From Trichobilharzia szidati (Eukaryota > Platyhelminthes > Trematoda > Strigeidida > Schistosomatidae), in assembly GCA_944472155.2 (NCBI GenBank), contig OX235271.1, forward strand, positions 85,759,256 through 85,823,255: 64,000 bases of DNA, read 5' to 3'. Numbering within the stretch: the first letter of the stretch is position 1; every line of letters starts with the position of its first letter. Under the pieces are notes generated by a model. That model saw only the letters and a list, made by a program, of their open reading frames with translations, did no database searches and was not told where the DNA came from. A program made the translations under genes and the position numbers. Of the stretch, positions 35,061 to 46,900 are shown in pieces.

Positions 35061-35832
35061 TCAGATTGACTAACACAGTATTTGAAACTCTACATTCCAT
35101 GGTTCTGCAAAGAATAAGTAGGACTGGATGAAAAACAAAACCGAAAACGCTATTCAGATTTCTGGATGTATCCACCATATCTTCAAGCCCTCAATAGGTT
35201 CTGGTTCTGAATTCTGTCGAACATTAGCCATTAGTATTGACCTGAACGAGTTGTTTGACTTTATTATTCGAGAGGAGTTGAGGAAATATCCACGTATGAA
35301 GGGAGCGACGAGAATGTTGGCTGTACTATTCAAAGTACTACACTCAAATGCACTAAATTATTCTCTTTCACACACTACTACTTCATCCTTGTTTTCTCCT
35401 TCCATCAGGCGTCATTTTTTCCAAAGCGGGACAACTAAAACTGATGAAAAAACCTAAAATTGCAACAATGTAACTTCATTAAACAAGTGCAATATGCAAT
35501 AGCAGGAAATATAGTTGTTTCCTAAGTGAATTTCCCATGGGATTACTGAAATTCTCTACATTAGAATTCTTGTTAATACTGCAAAACAATTGTTAAACAT
35601 ACTATCCATTTTCGTACTACTAACTCGATTGTCTCAGATTAAATTTGGATTTTTTTAAGTACTTGAACTGCTTAGTTCAGCATCTTTTGTCAAACCGACT
35701 AGTAAGTGCTTGGTCCTGGGATCCAAGACAGTCACATCTGCTGCATAATAGACAATAATGTCATCTGACTTGTTGAACTATCTTTGATGATGAACAGTCA
35801 CTAATCGCTTACTTACTAAATATACATTATCA

Positions 35833-37370
35833 TTTATTATTATTATTTCCTTGGGTTCCAAGTGGAACATAGGGCTTCAACAACACATCTCCACTTTCTT
35901 CTATTTTCTGCTGTCCTCTTCACCTAAGTCCACCCTCGCCCATAATCTATCATCTCCTCCTACTCCCAACATGATCTCCTCCATGTCACCCTCGCACCGA
36001 CGACCCACTCATCGCTTCCCATTCGGATTCCACTCAAGCGATGGCCTGCATTGCTTGCGATATCATTCGATGGCCTCCTCAACGTATGCCCGATCCATCT
36101 CCATTTTCTCCTACATATTTGTTGAGCAATCGACTCTTGGTTGTTTTGTTCATTGCCAGAGTTTCTTGTTACTAATTCTTTCTGGCCATTTGATCTTCAG
36201 TATGGAGCCAGCAAAGGCAGTTGTTGGTGAAAGTCTGCAGCCACCTGTTGGAAATCCTTTTCGTGACGCGTAGTGCAAGTTTCTCACCCGTATAGAAGAG
36301 CTGACTGACTTCACATTGGTGTTGAAAATCCGAATCTACTTCCTTATGCTGGCTGAGTTAGTGCAGAAGATTTCCTTGCTAGTTCCAAGTTGATGAATGC
36401 ATATCTTGCCATTCCGATTCTGGCTGGCTAGCTTTGACATCTTCATCCCTTCCGACTGCCTGTAGTTGAAACGATGCTTCCTAGCCGGATAAGTGAAGGA
36501 GGTAACCTAATTCGAATCTCTCCCGTTGATGGTGATTGGTGCTGGTTGTTGTTGTTGCGGCTTGTTGGTTATCTTCATCACCTCCGTCTTCTCTATGTTC
36601 ACCTGGAGTCTTGTCTTCGCTGCCTACCTCTTCTACCAGTTTGTTGCTTTTCGCCTGCAAGTCTTCAAGTTTGTATGACATTAAACAAAAGTCATCTGAG
36701 AAATCCAGATCTTCTAGAGTCTTTTTATCCGTGGTCCAGTGTATTCCTGTCTCCTCACTCCCAGCTTATAGTTTGATGCATAATCCAGTCCACCACAATT
36801 AAGAATATCATCGGTGATAATAGACAACCAGCCTTGTCTTACTCTTGTATGCACTTCGAACGCCTCACTGAGTTTTCCGTTGTGGACCATCTGACTGTCA
36901 AGTGGCATTGTCATAGAGCCGGCTGTTGAATGAGGTTGATAAAGACTTGGGCAGTGCACACCGTAGTGTTGAAGCGGTTTCCAAATCACTTCAAAGTCAA
37001 TGAAGTTAAGATGGAGGTTTGGCTGGCATTCTATGCTTTGTTCTGTGATGACGATGCGTAGAGTTGCAATTTGATCAGCACATAATTTGCCTTTCTAGCT
37101 TGTTCCGGCGGGTGGAGTTCTGCATCCAGTGCATCTCTTATTCTCTGCAGGATGACGCGACTTAGTATTTTGCTTGGCATGGACAAGAGCATTATTGCAC
37201 GGTAGTTCTTCCACAGGCCTAAGTGGCCCTTCTTTGGTAGTTTGATAAAGTAGCCAGCCTTTCTTCCAACCGGTAGGCACCTTTTTTCCTTCCAAACCTT
37301 TTGCAATAATGGCGTAAGCATATCTGCTGCAGTCTCTGGGTCCGTTTTGAGCTCTTCTTGGTGGTGGGAC
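35833..37370 (-). mobile_element. RTE-A reverse transcriptase and 3' end
   Basis: Longest minus-strand RTE-A copy. 37,321-37,031 encodes LPKKGHLGLWKNYRAIMLLS. The catalytic box near 36,695 reads F-S-D-D, keeping both aspartates. Coding continues in shifting frames to the 3' end at about 35,850 (complement of 'gaagccctatgttccacttgg'). It has many frameshifts and lacks the endonuclease. Confidence 0.78.
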
Positions 37371-37719
37371 TAAATATACAACTAACTGACTCAGAGATGA
37401 AGTGCCCACTTGTTCTAATGGGATCCGCTAAGTTGGGTATGACTACAAATACTCACCGATGGGACTGATTCAAATCGCCACCCACCATAAACCACTAATT
37501 AACAAGACTTAGAATTAATGGCCCTTTTGCTGAACCGTCAACGAGTTCGCCATGTATCGTGAAGGATTTTGGCTTTACCTCCAGTGAGGTCATGCTGAAG
37601 AATTTCAAGGAAACATTAGTATCCGCAACTCTCTGATTTCTATTGCTCCTCTAATTAATGTCCGTTAACACTTGAAATTTTAAGACATACGTGTTACAAA
37701 TAAAGTGCACAATTCCCAC

Positions 37720-37915
37720 CTCACTAATTTTTTTCACGTTCCGAGTGAAATAAAAGGGCTTCAAGCTTAACTTTTGAAGTTTTACAAGGTGGACTTGGAA
37801 GTCTCACGCTTAACTCTCCCTCTTTCCCAGCAAGACGAGGTTTAAGAGCACGTTGGCAAAGAATCGATCCCGGACCATGTATGTAGCTGGAGTACACCTG
37901 AATCACTGACACACT
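37720..37915 (-). repeat. SINE-B1 copy
   Basis: Tail at the left end (complement of 'cacgttccgagtgaaataaaag'-type sequence), diverged tRNA-like head at the right end. 37,370-37,720 and 37,915-38,170 show no feature. Confidence 0.6.
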
Positions 37916-38173
37916 TCACTAATTAATGGCTATATCATTTATACAACTGTTCACCTCAATAAGACACGATTTCGATAGCAAAAACATAATCATAGATATT
38001 AATCAAGTGTACTACCATTTCTTTTTTTTTTGATTCATCAACAATAATCTCATATATTAGAGAAAGTTCACTTAAGATTGATCAAAAACAGCCTGTATTG
38101 AATGAACTTTCTAAGCAATTCTTCTTCTTATTATTATTATCTATTATGAATATTCATTCTATTATTGTATTAA

Positions 38174-39211
38174 CTAAGATCCTGCAAGTCGAACACACAG
38201 ATCACTTAATAACACTTCATGTGTATCTGGTGATTTACCTTTCATATCTAAATTTAATCTTGCTCTTAACTGTGATGAATTATATTCAGCTAAATGAAGT
38301 AATGCAGCATCTTGTACTTGTGGTAATTCATGTTTCCGTGCTAAATAATAACATAATACAGCTGAACCACCTTCCATAAATTTATACATCCATTTTTCAC
38401 ATTTTCTAATCACATTTGGCATTTGATACTCTTTTGCCATATCCATCAACCCTTCAACATTATCTGCTGTTATCACCATATCACTATTAGGATATATAAA
38501 TTTTAAAAAATTCAATACAGTCTCATAATCAAATGGTATAGATATAATCGGGCCTATATCCCCTGTATTCAATGCTGATGTATTATGAAAACGTTCAGCA
38601 AACCATGGTGAATTCATTGCTAATACTTGACGATGTGAAAACAATCGACGATTATTTGGATCTTGTGGTAATAACTGGACATCAGAAAAATCATCAGGCA
38701 TTGTAAAATCTGGTTGTCGAACAAAACGTTTTGTTTTCACTGGATGACAACATGCTGTAAATACTGGAAATTTAAACCATATCTTGGTAATATTCACGCG
38801 TATTTCAACTTTTTTCACTGTACCTAATGTAACCCAACGTTCATTCATTGCTTTCGGTGGTAATGTAGACGTTAACCATGAACTACCTTCAAATTTATAC
38901 TTTACAACCCAATGCATACCAGCAAATTGGATACAAATTTCACAATCAGCTCTTAAATAACTTGGAAAATCAAATGCTATTCTAGGTTGATATTGATTTG
39001 GTGCAGTTTGATAAAAAAATATAATCCATGATAAACCAGGAATTTTAGGATGACTAACCATTACTTGTGCTGGTTGATCATTTAAATTAATTTCACGACA
39101 ACATAATAAGAGTAGATCTTGTTCATTAAATGTAAAATCACCACAATTTGGTCCAGTTTCATCAGTTAAAAAATGCGATAGAACTGTTCCACCAGCGTAC
39201 TTTGAATTCAT
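38174..39211 (-). CDS. BTB/POZ domain protein, single exon, 345 aa
   Basis: Intact minus-strand frame. The ATG at 39,211 (MNSKYAGGTVLSHF) is the first one after an in-frame TGA at about 39,298-39,296; an apparent TTG start at 39,241 is not used. Residues about 176-275 form a BTB/POZ fold: FSDVQLLP, then RLFSHRQVLAMNSPWFAERF (the typical 'H+..VLA..S..F...F' signature), then FLKFIYPN and DNVEGLMDMAKEYQMPNV. A BACK-like helical stretch follows. The N-terminal 165 residues look like a beta-rich domain that I cannot name. BTB domains dimerise and often serve as Cullin-3 adaptors, but no Kelch or zinc-finger region shows which role applies. Family members with long introns surround it elsewhere, yet this gene has none. 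Confidence 0.87.
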   Translation of the reverse strand: MNSKYAGGTVLSHFLTDETGPNCGDFTFNEQDLLLLCCREINLNDQPAQVMVSHPKIPGLSWIIFFYQTAPNQYQPRIAFDFPSYLRADCEICIQFAGMHWVVKYKFEGSSWLTSTLPPKAMNERWVTLGTVKKVEIRVNITKIWFKFPVFTACCHPVKTKRFVRQPDFTMPDDFSDVQLLPQDPNNRRLFSHRQVLAMNSPWFAERFHNTSALNTGDIGPIISIPFDYETVLNFLKFIYPNSDMVITADNVEGLMDMAKEYQMPNVIRKCEKWMYKFMEGGSAVLCYYLARKHELPQVQDAALLHLAEYNSSQLRARLNLDMKGKSPDTHEVLLSDLCVRLAGS

Positions 39212-39364
39212 CACTTTATCTTCTTCTTCTTCAATGGACAAGTAGTAGTAGTAGGAAAATAAATTAGGTTTAAGGGAATATTGATTAACTATTGATCAAT
39301 TGAATTGTAGCATTTAAATCTTTTATGTTCACTCAAGGTCATTTAATACTCTTAAGTAATGAAT

Positions 39365-39600
39365 GTATTTTATTATATTACTATTATTTTCTTAGATTCT
39401 GAGTGAAACACTGGGCTTCCAAAGCACATGTCCACTCTATCCTGTTTTCTTCAGCTGGCACCAAGATTACCCAGAGGTCCTCTCACTTGGACGTCCAACT
39501 CGTCGTATTTAGACAGATAAAATTTTCAAGTATTCAAAATTCCATTCAACTTAATTGTCCCAGCCAAAGTTTTCTGAACGCTGGCCACTTTGAAAGGCTT
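39365..39600 (-). mobile_element. RTE-A 3' terminal scrap
   Basis: Complement of the family tail ('ctgagtgaaacactgggcttc' region), immediately upstream of the BTB gene; strongly degenerate. Confidence 0.5.
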
Positions 39601-39639
39601 TAAAATGCTTATAAAAGGTAATCCGAGCAAACTATGTTA

Positions 39640-40090
39640 GATGTCGTCTTCAGTACTGTATACAGGCTGCCATGATGTGTTCATGCTTCAAGAAGAAGGT
39701 ACTAGTTTTGCAAAAAAAGTACATGGGTTAGACACGAAACTAGTTAAAGGAATTTCACATGTTCCATATGACAAGAGGATGGAAAGTTTAAACCTGTTCT
39801 CATTACCATACCGTAGTAGGAGAGATGACTTCATTGTGGTTTATCGTATATTGAATGGTAACTCGGATATTATTGACCTTTCTAACCTCTTCTTTACTTC
39901 CAGGATATCTCTGTTTTTCATTACCGTTTTGTGGTGATATCCCAGTGATCCGAGGATGAGTTTCATATTCTTGAAGCGGATGATCAATACCAGACTAAGT
40001 TTTGCCTTCAGTAAAGTTGTTTCTCCAAGGAGATATATTCTGTTACGTCTTATATTTGGTTTCATGCAAACATCGGTTCGTACAATCATG
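39640..40090 (+). mobile_element. LINE ORF2 C-terminal fragment (CR1/L2-like)
   Basis: The + frame reads TKLVKGISHVPYDKRMESLNLFSLPYRSRRDDFIVVYRILNG over about 60 residues. The 'K.VKGL..LPYE.RL..L.LFSL.YRR.RGD.I..Y+IL' pattern is typical of the region after the reverse transcriptase in CR1/L2-type LINEs. The frame ends at 39,937. The RT itself is absent. Confidence 0.7.
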
Positions 40091-40094
40091 TTGT

Positions 40095-40700
40095 TCACAG
40101 TCTAGTCTTGATGTTAGACAGCTGGATACAATTAGCAGGATGCCCTGCCTTACCTAGGTTTTGTGTTTGTTGCTTCTTGAAGGAACTCATGCCTCCCCCC
40201 CCCCCTAAGATTCAAACCAGCATTATCCAATGCTCAGCCAGAGACGTTACCGCGGAGGTATTCAGGCTCACGACTGATCTCCTGTAAAACTTTAATGGAT
40301 ACTTTCACTGGTCACTAAGCAACAACTAATGTCATGCCTCTAGTCATCTGAATTCTACCAGTTAATTTCGCTATGTCGTCACTTACCTAGGCGGTTGGAG
40401 GCAATCGGCAGGAAGCGCAAATAGCTCAGTGGTAACGTCTCTGACTGTAGCACTGGCTAACAGAGGTTCGAATCTCAGAAGGAACATGAGTTCCTCCAAG
40501 ACTGTAGATATGCTTTGATGACAAGTGTTCCAGCAGGTACGAAACCTGAGTCCTAGGCTTCCTGCCTATCACCTTCAGCCATCTAACATCAATTCAGAAG
40601 GCACTGCAGTGGCGACCACATTGCAAACTTGTTTGTGGTAGGATTCAGTCTGCACCACACCAAGGACTAGACGTATAACATTCGTTATTACCTAATGACC
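40095..40700. repeat. SINE-C inverted pair
   Basis: The minus-strand copy (40,095-40,345) contains a C10-11 run at about 40,195. The plus-strand copy (40,385-40,700) has head AGCTCAGTGGTAACGTCTC and B box GAGGTTCGAATCTC. The two face away from each other around a 40-bp junction. Confidence 0.68.
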
Positions 40701-41084
40701 AAAATGAAGTTTGGTCTACTTAAATTAAAAAGAAGTAGATATGTAATGGATTCAATGGGAGAGAATAATCATTGAGAGTAATAACGTCCATATATTCTGT
40801 CTGATACCGTATTATAATTTTAAAGTGCAAAAGAATTGTTGAGCCTACAGCTAACAGATATGCAGTACATAAAACGTTAAGTGAATTCAAGCTGTTTCTC
40901 AGTTCAAACATTTTGTGTGGGTGTGGACAAAGTAACTATTGAGTATTTCAGGACCAACGAATGAATGTACAAGATTTGTAACTCAGATGGAAGACTTTCA
41001 TCTGATTGTGTTCTGTGAACTGTATGGCTTTGTACATCTACACTCGAACCAAACTACCAACCTCAGAAACAACAAAAAATTCGT

Positions 41085-41086
41085 CC

Positions 41087-41126
<40 letters not shown>

Positions 41127-41245
41127 TGAAATAACGGCTAGAATACTTAAATCATTCGTAATGAATATCGTACACAGAGCAACACAATCACTTCACTCAA
41201 CATTATGTAGACCTACACCTCAGTAAAAAGAAAAGACAAGACCAA
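41085..41245 (+). mobile_element. PLE scrap beside an (AT)n tract
   Basis: (AT)n at about 41,090-41,119, then a 35-codon stretch (ISEITARILKSFVMNIVHRA, then SLHSTLCRP) that aligns with the region before the GIY-YIG domain in the 14.4 kb PLE. 40,700-41,085 shows nothing else. Confidence 0.6.
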
Positions 41246-42075
41246 TTTATTTTTTTTATTGTTCCCTTGGGTTCCTAATGGAACATAGGGCTTCAACTAC
41301 ACGCCTCCACATGTTCCTGTCTTTTGCTGTACTATTCACTTGCATCCATGTTAGTCCATATTGTTTCAACTCTTCTTCACACGATCTCCTCCATGTCACC
41401 CTTGGACGTCCCACTCGCCGCTTCCCTTTCGGGTTCCACTCGAGCATTGGCCTGACGCGCGATGTCACCCAACGGCCTCCTCAGCGAGTGTCCAATTCAT
41501 CTCCACTTTCTCCCGCATATTTGTTGAGCGGTTGGTTCTTGTTTTGTTTGTTCCCATAGTTTCTTGTTGGTGATTCTTTCCGGACATCTGATCTTCAGTA
41601 TAGAACGAAGACAGCTGTTGATAAAGGTCTGCAACAGGCTGTTGGAAATATTCTTTGTGACACACTGGCCAAGTTTCTGATCCGTATAGTAACACTGAAT
41701 TGACGTTTGTATTGAAAATCTGAATTTTGTTGTTGATGCTGAGTTGAGTGACGAAGATTTCCAAATTGGTTTCAGATTGATGAATGTGTTTCTCGCCTTT
41801 CCGATTCTCGATTTGACATCCTCGTCCGTTCCTCCTGTAGTTGAGACAATGCTCCCTAGATAAGTGAATGAAGTAACCTCTTTCAAATCCCTCCAGTTGA
41901 TGGTGATTGGCGGTGGATGTTGCTGCTGGTGTTGTTGTTGTTGTTGGTTAGTTGCTTATTTTCATAACCTCCGTCTTGTCTATGTTCACCTGGAGTCCTG
42001 TCTTTGCTGCTTCTTCGACCAATTGTCGGTTTTCGCTTGTAAGTCTTCGATTTTGTGTGACATCAAACATAAACA
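41245..42075 (-). mobile_element. RTE-A 3' end, well preserved
   Basis: The frames 41,886-41,497, 41,764-41,465 and 41,468-41,256 cover the C-terminus: FTYLGSIVSTTGGTDEDVKS, SVLLYGSETW, then LEWNPKGKRRVGRPRVTWRR. The 3' end (complement of 'gaagccctatgttccattagg') lies at about 41,270. Confidence 0.75.
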
Positions 42076-42078
42076 TAT

Positions 42079-42125
42079 TTAGTAGATGGTATTGGCCTTG
42101 TTGCAAGACTAATACCATCTACTAA
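42079..42125. repeat. Perfect 15-bp hairpin at RTE-A/RTE-B junction
   Basis: TTAGTAGATGGTATT (42,079-42,093) is exactly complementary to 42,111-42,125, with a 17-base loop. Confidence 0.7.
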
Positions 42126-42129
42126 GTAA

Positions 42130-42840
42130 ATTGCATGGATTTTCGAAAGCATTATACTGGTCAAAGTGAACGTTTTCATCACCGGTCAGTCTACACTCTC
42201 TTTCGTGGCTCAAACTAACTGTCAACGACTTCATGGACTGATGCCATGTCTTGATCATACCTAATTATTTTCCTACCTAACTCTATGACAGCTAACATTA
42301 CTCGCTGAAAGAGACGGTGGCTCAGTATCCGTAACATATTTCCTAACCATCTCAACTGATTCACCTCCATAACGTCATCCACTTACTTTCCCTCCTTACC
42401 TAACCTCAATATTACTCACCCTATTATGCCACTTAACACGGGAAACAAAACACAAACATCTCTGGTCAAAGACAGCTAATTTTTTCAAACCTTTCACTCC
42501 CCAATCATAGGGGAGAACAGAGAGAACTGCTGAGCATTACACACGTTCTTTTACCACCATCTGGATATGACGTCTATTTCAAACATGATTTAAGTTAAAA
42601 AATGCCAAATGTCGCACAAGCAATTGGTATCCATGTTGAGATTTCGTCAGCAATCAGTCCCATTAGGGTTGATGATACACTCTACCACTTCAATCCTTAT
42701 CTTTAAACTACGACTCGGTATAGTCCAGTCCTGAGAATCAATTGCCAAATATTTACAGGCCGCTGTTCAAGGTGTTTAGAATACTCTACATCTTATCAGC
42801 GTCTTCATCTAGGAGGACGATATTCTAAGTCATTGAGACA
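42130..42840 (-). mobile_element. RTE-B 3' part, degenerate
   Basis: It matches 24,690-25,440 in block order ('ctgatgccatg', 'agctaacatt', 'cgtaacatatttcctaacca', 'tgagatttcgtc', 'cttatcagcgtc'). No frame survives. Confidence 0.65.
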
Positions 42841-42949
42841 ACTACACCGAAAATTCCCCAGTGTGATGTTACGTAATCTGGAGAAAGAACTCAAAAAACC
42901 ACTTCATTTAATTTTCTCCCTTTACAAACATGAAGAGTGCATGAACAAA

Positions 42950-43365
42950 CAAATAAATCTGATGCTCACTAGCAAATAGCGTTATTCAGGAAGTCAACCT
43001 TGGGGTTACAGTGGAAAGCCGTGACCAGCAGGATACAACAGGTTGAAAGTGAAACAGTAACTTATCGAAGAAGGCATTGTAAAGTAGTTGCGTGATGTCA
43101 TGAATTGGTAGAAAGTAGAATTTATGGGCCACTAGATCGGGTCCTAGTGGCTTAATGGTCTACGAGCTAGCTCGCCTTGTAACCGGAAGGTCCTAGATTC
43201 AAACCCCGCAGTGAGGGTGCGTACTGATGAAGAGTCCCAAATTAGGAAGAAACACCTACCCAGTACTCCCAGGTTTTCCAATGGTGCTCTAACTGATATC
43301 ACCTCATGATGAAATCCTCAAACCAATCAAGCAAAATCCCTACAAAACCAACACCTGAGAAAACA
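42950..43365 (+). repeat. SM-alpha-like element, full length
   Basis: Plus-strand unit. Upstream body at 42,950-43,140; tRNA-like head at about 43,145-43,225 (B box GATTCAAACCCC); hammerhead-like core at about 43,230-43,265 (CTGATGA, AGAGTCCC, then GGAAGAAAC); 3' end 'caaaatccctacaaaacca'. The duplicated 'agcta' block in the head is a copy-specific change. It lies just beyond the JMJD4 stop codon. Confidence 0.7.
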
Positions 43366-43498
43366 GAATGTTTATGATGTCATTTTATTTCGTCTGTCCT
43401 TGCCGGTTGTCAAGAGAAAAGCTGTAGTACAACACATTGCATATACAACTGAAAGTTTTAAAAAGTAATTACTAATAATAACAATGCCAGTAATACAC

Positions 43499-43927
43499 TT
43501 AAAAATTATCCCAAAATGATTGCAACACACCACTATGACAAAGTTTAAGAGCTTTTACAATACGATGCTGTACAAATTGTTTAATAATTTGTATGACAAC
43601 ACAAAAATCATGCATATGTATCCATTTTATTGTATCGTCTTCATTCTTAGACACAGTCTGCACTGCATAATATTCTCTCCAATGGTCAGGATTTTTCAAT
43701 ACAGTATAAAATATACTCGAGTCTGTTTCAATTAAAGCAGATAATTCACAATCCATAACACTGTCGAGTATATTATCATCCAAGGAGGTATACTGTGTTG
43801 ATTTACATTTCTTGATAAATTTATTCACATCATCAGGATGAATTCTTGGCCAACGAGTAATCAATATATACTTCAATAAGGTGAAAAATTCTTTGAAATT
43901 TATTCCAGCCAGTGCACGTAAACACGT
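43499..43927 (-). CDS. JMJD4: JMJD4 exon 6 (terminal)
   Basis: Follows 'tcacttttag' and encodes TCLRALAGINFKEFFTLLKY to the stop at 43,499-43,501. GINFKEFF is the conserved C-terminal segment. The remaining 110 residues are lineage-specific. Confidence 0.9.
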   Translation of the reverse strand, partial: TCLRALAGINFKEFFTLLKYILITRWPRIHPDDVNKFIKKCKSTQYTSLDDNILDSVMDCELSALIETDSSIFYTVLKNPDHWREYYAVQTVSKNEDDTIKWIHMHDFCVVIQIIKQFVQHRIVKALKLCHSGVLQSFWDNF

Positions 43928-46900
43928 CTAAAAGTGATAATTAAAAAAAGTAGAAATAGAAAATAGAGATGAATAAAACATTTATAGTTAGTTCATTTTA
44001 AAAATTCATGAATAATCCTCATCCAGATATATTAATGTGAAAACAAAACACGTAGTAGTTCAGTGAAGAGTCTCTTTTCGCCGGCGAATTCATTCACTTA
44101 GCTGTACAATCGCAACTATACATACTTATTTGTGTGTGTATACATTAGGTTTTCAAGTATTGGTTTTGTAGGGATTTTTTTGTCTCATTAGTTGGACGAT
44201 TTCATCATGAGATGACATCAGTTAGACAACCATTGGAAAACCTGGGAGTACTGGACAACTGTTTCATCCTAGTTGGAGACTCTTCGTGAGTGGGAAGCCA
44301 TGACCAGTAAGGTACAGCAGCTTGAAGGTGAGGAAGTCACTCATCGAAGAAAGTATTGAGGAGTGGTCACGCTATGTCGTGAATTGCAGAGGTTAGAATT
44401 CATGGACTGGTTATTGGATCGGGACCCAGTGGCTTAACGGCATACGAGCTCAAATTGTAACCAGATGGTCTTGGGTTCGAACCCCGGTGTGTGCGTACTG
44501 ATGATGAGGGCCAAACTAGGATGAAATAGTAGTCCAATACTCCCTGGTTTTCAATGGTTCTCTAACTGATGTTAGCTCATGATGAAATCCTCCAACCAAT
44601 CATACATTAGTTTTGTCTGATAAGAATAAATATAAATTAGGGTTATTGTTGTCAAGACATTTCAAAAATGTGATGAGTAATCAAAGTGCAACTAGGGGGG
44701 GGTAGTGAAGATTAGTAAGAGGGTAGTGGTGATGTCTTCTCAAAAACAAACATAATTATTAATTTTCAAGAGTTGATTTGTAAGGATTTTATTTGTTTTT
44801 CGGGTTAGAATACGGATTGATATCAGTTAGAGAACCATTGGAAACCAGGGAGTACTGGACAGCTGCTGTTTCATCCTAGTTTGGGACTCATCATCAGTAC
44901 GCACCCACTGGGGTTCGAACCCAGGACCCTCCGGTTACAAGGCAAGCTCGTATACCATTTAGCCACTGGCACCCATTTAATCAACACATAAAAGAAGTTG
45001 AATGAATGCAATACAGTTACACAATAGGATGAATAGTTTAATGAGTTGTGATTAGGATGCACAGATTCAAAGGAAAATACGGCATTATGTGAGAGTTCTA
45101 TAAATTACAAATGTTACAAGGAGTTAGAAAAAAACAGCAAAACAAGCACACAAACATCAAGTCAGTAGATGTCAACACGGTTGTTACCATGACAGTAGAA
45201 GTGGTTGGATGATTTTCTTTTGCATACATAACTGAATGGCTAACGCTTCAGCAATACAAAGGAGACGAAAGCGTATTGCCTTTGGCAGATTGTTCTTCAC
45301 TTTATAGATCACTTTGAAGGAGGCGTTTGTTGAGACGGAATGACCAATGCTGATGAGATGTTCGATTATCGCATCCGTTATACAGCCACTATTACCTTTT
45401 TGTAGCCATGCGGGATAATGTTCTTGAACCCTTTTGGACGGGATAATTGATTAGCCATCACATTTTTGAAATGTCTTGACAACAATAACCCTAATTTATT
45501 TTTATTCTTATCGGACAAACCTAATTTACACACATACATACAAAATTAGGTATATATAATTGCGATTGTACAGCTAAGTGAGTGAATTCGCCGCCGAAAA
45601 GAGACTTTGCTGAACTACGAATTTTAAAAATATCATAAATCATGAAGGAATTAGTGTAAAATGAATACTAACGAATATGAAAATATTCCCCGATGAGCTA
45701 CACAAACTGTTTAATGCTTTCTTATCAAATACAGTTTTGAATCTAGTTTTCTCCATGCATTTTTCATGTTCAGCATGCACTAATAAACGTAACAAATACA
45801 ACATTTTGTTCCCTTTTGGGCAGCATATTTTCAATAACAGGCAGTAGCACAGATGACAGAGGATATGCGAGACAGCTAGGATAGATCTCGGGTACGCAAT
45901 AGCGGTTAGGACTCTCGCCGACCATGCACATTGTCCGGGGTTCGATCCCCGGCCGACGCACTCCTTTACCTCGCAAAGCCAGAAATAATGCTGGTAAAGA
46001 GGAAAGGTTGGGCATGAGGCTAGCAACCCCATCCTGTAAAAATTGAACACTGCTACAGAAACTTCAAGCCACTAGTTTGAGACTCTATGTTCCACTGGGA
46101 ACGTGAAGGAAAAAAAACGCAAAAAAGGAGACAGAAATTTATTATTTTGAAATCAAAGAGGAAATCTCTGCAGCATTCACTCAGCACACTAATGTCAAGC
46201 TAGTCAATGCTTCTGTATGCTTTACAGAATTGGCGCTCGCATCACTGAAAGTACTTCCAACACACTAAAAACTTTCATAAGCAGCTGTCTCCGGTCACTC
46301 GACATGAAAAAGACCAGATAGATGGGCAGCCAGAAAGGATAAGCAACAAGGAACTCTGGTAGGCAGCGAAACAGTCAACCCACCAAATATACGCTGAGGA
46401 AACATTCAAGAACAGACAACATACACCAAGACTGACTCAGTTTCAACGTTAGACTTTGTATAGGATTGAAACACGTCAACTGACCAATCTCCATATATCA
46501 CGCAGAGTTAGACAACAGAACTAGAATAAACAGAAATGTGTGAGAGAATGAATACCAACATGGAAAAACATGACAGTTTAGTGGATATAAGGGAGATCAC
46601 AAAGAGTGCCATTGAGAACGATTTTATGCCATATAACAAACAGTCTCCAACCAATAGTTCTTAGCACCTCAAGGACCACAATCAGACAGCCTACACCTAG
46701 TTACATGGCTAGCGCAAACCAACAGTCAAAGACTTTTTCTGGATTGATTTCAGGTTTTGATTTGGTAACACCTAACACTCTTATCCAGCCTAATTCTATG
46801 TCAGTCAACAATGCTCGTCAAGGAAGGAGAGATGGCTCGGATTGCACAACATGTGTTAAAGCCATCTCAATCGATGTGGCTTCACAACCTCATCGATTGA

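Larger units (their letters stand above)
44050..45640. repeat. Inverted PLE-terminal arms in JMJD4 intron 5
   Basis: 44,050-44,148 plus 44,611-44,690 is the reverse complement of 45,449-45,630 (shared 'gcgaattcac-cacttagctgtacaatcgc' and 'attagggttattgttgtcaagacattt', partly diverged). The left arm is split by the SM-alpha dimer. Between the arms lie a minus-strand SM-alpha copy and a PLE endonuclease fragment. Confidence 0.75.

Noticed and set aside
38098..38379. 93-codon plus-strand open frame
   Set aside because: It is the antisense shadow of the BTB gene 3' end.
39212..39241. Upstream TTG start extending the BTB protein by ten residues
   Set aside because: TTG is not an animal start codon; the ATG at 39,211 is the first after an in-frame stop.
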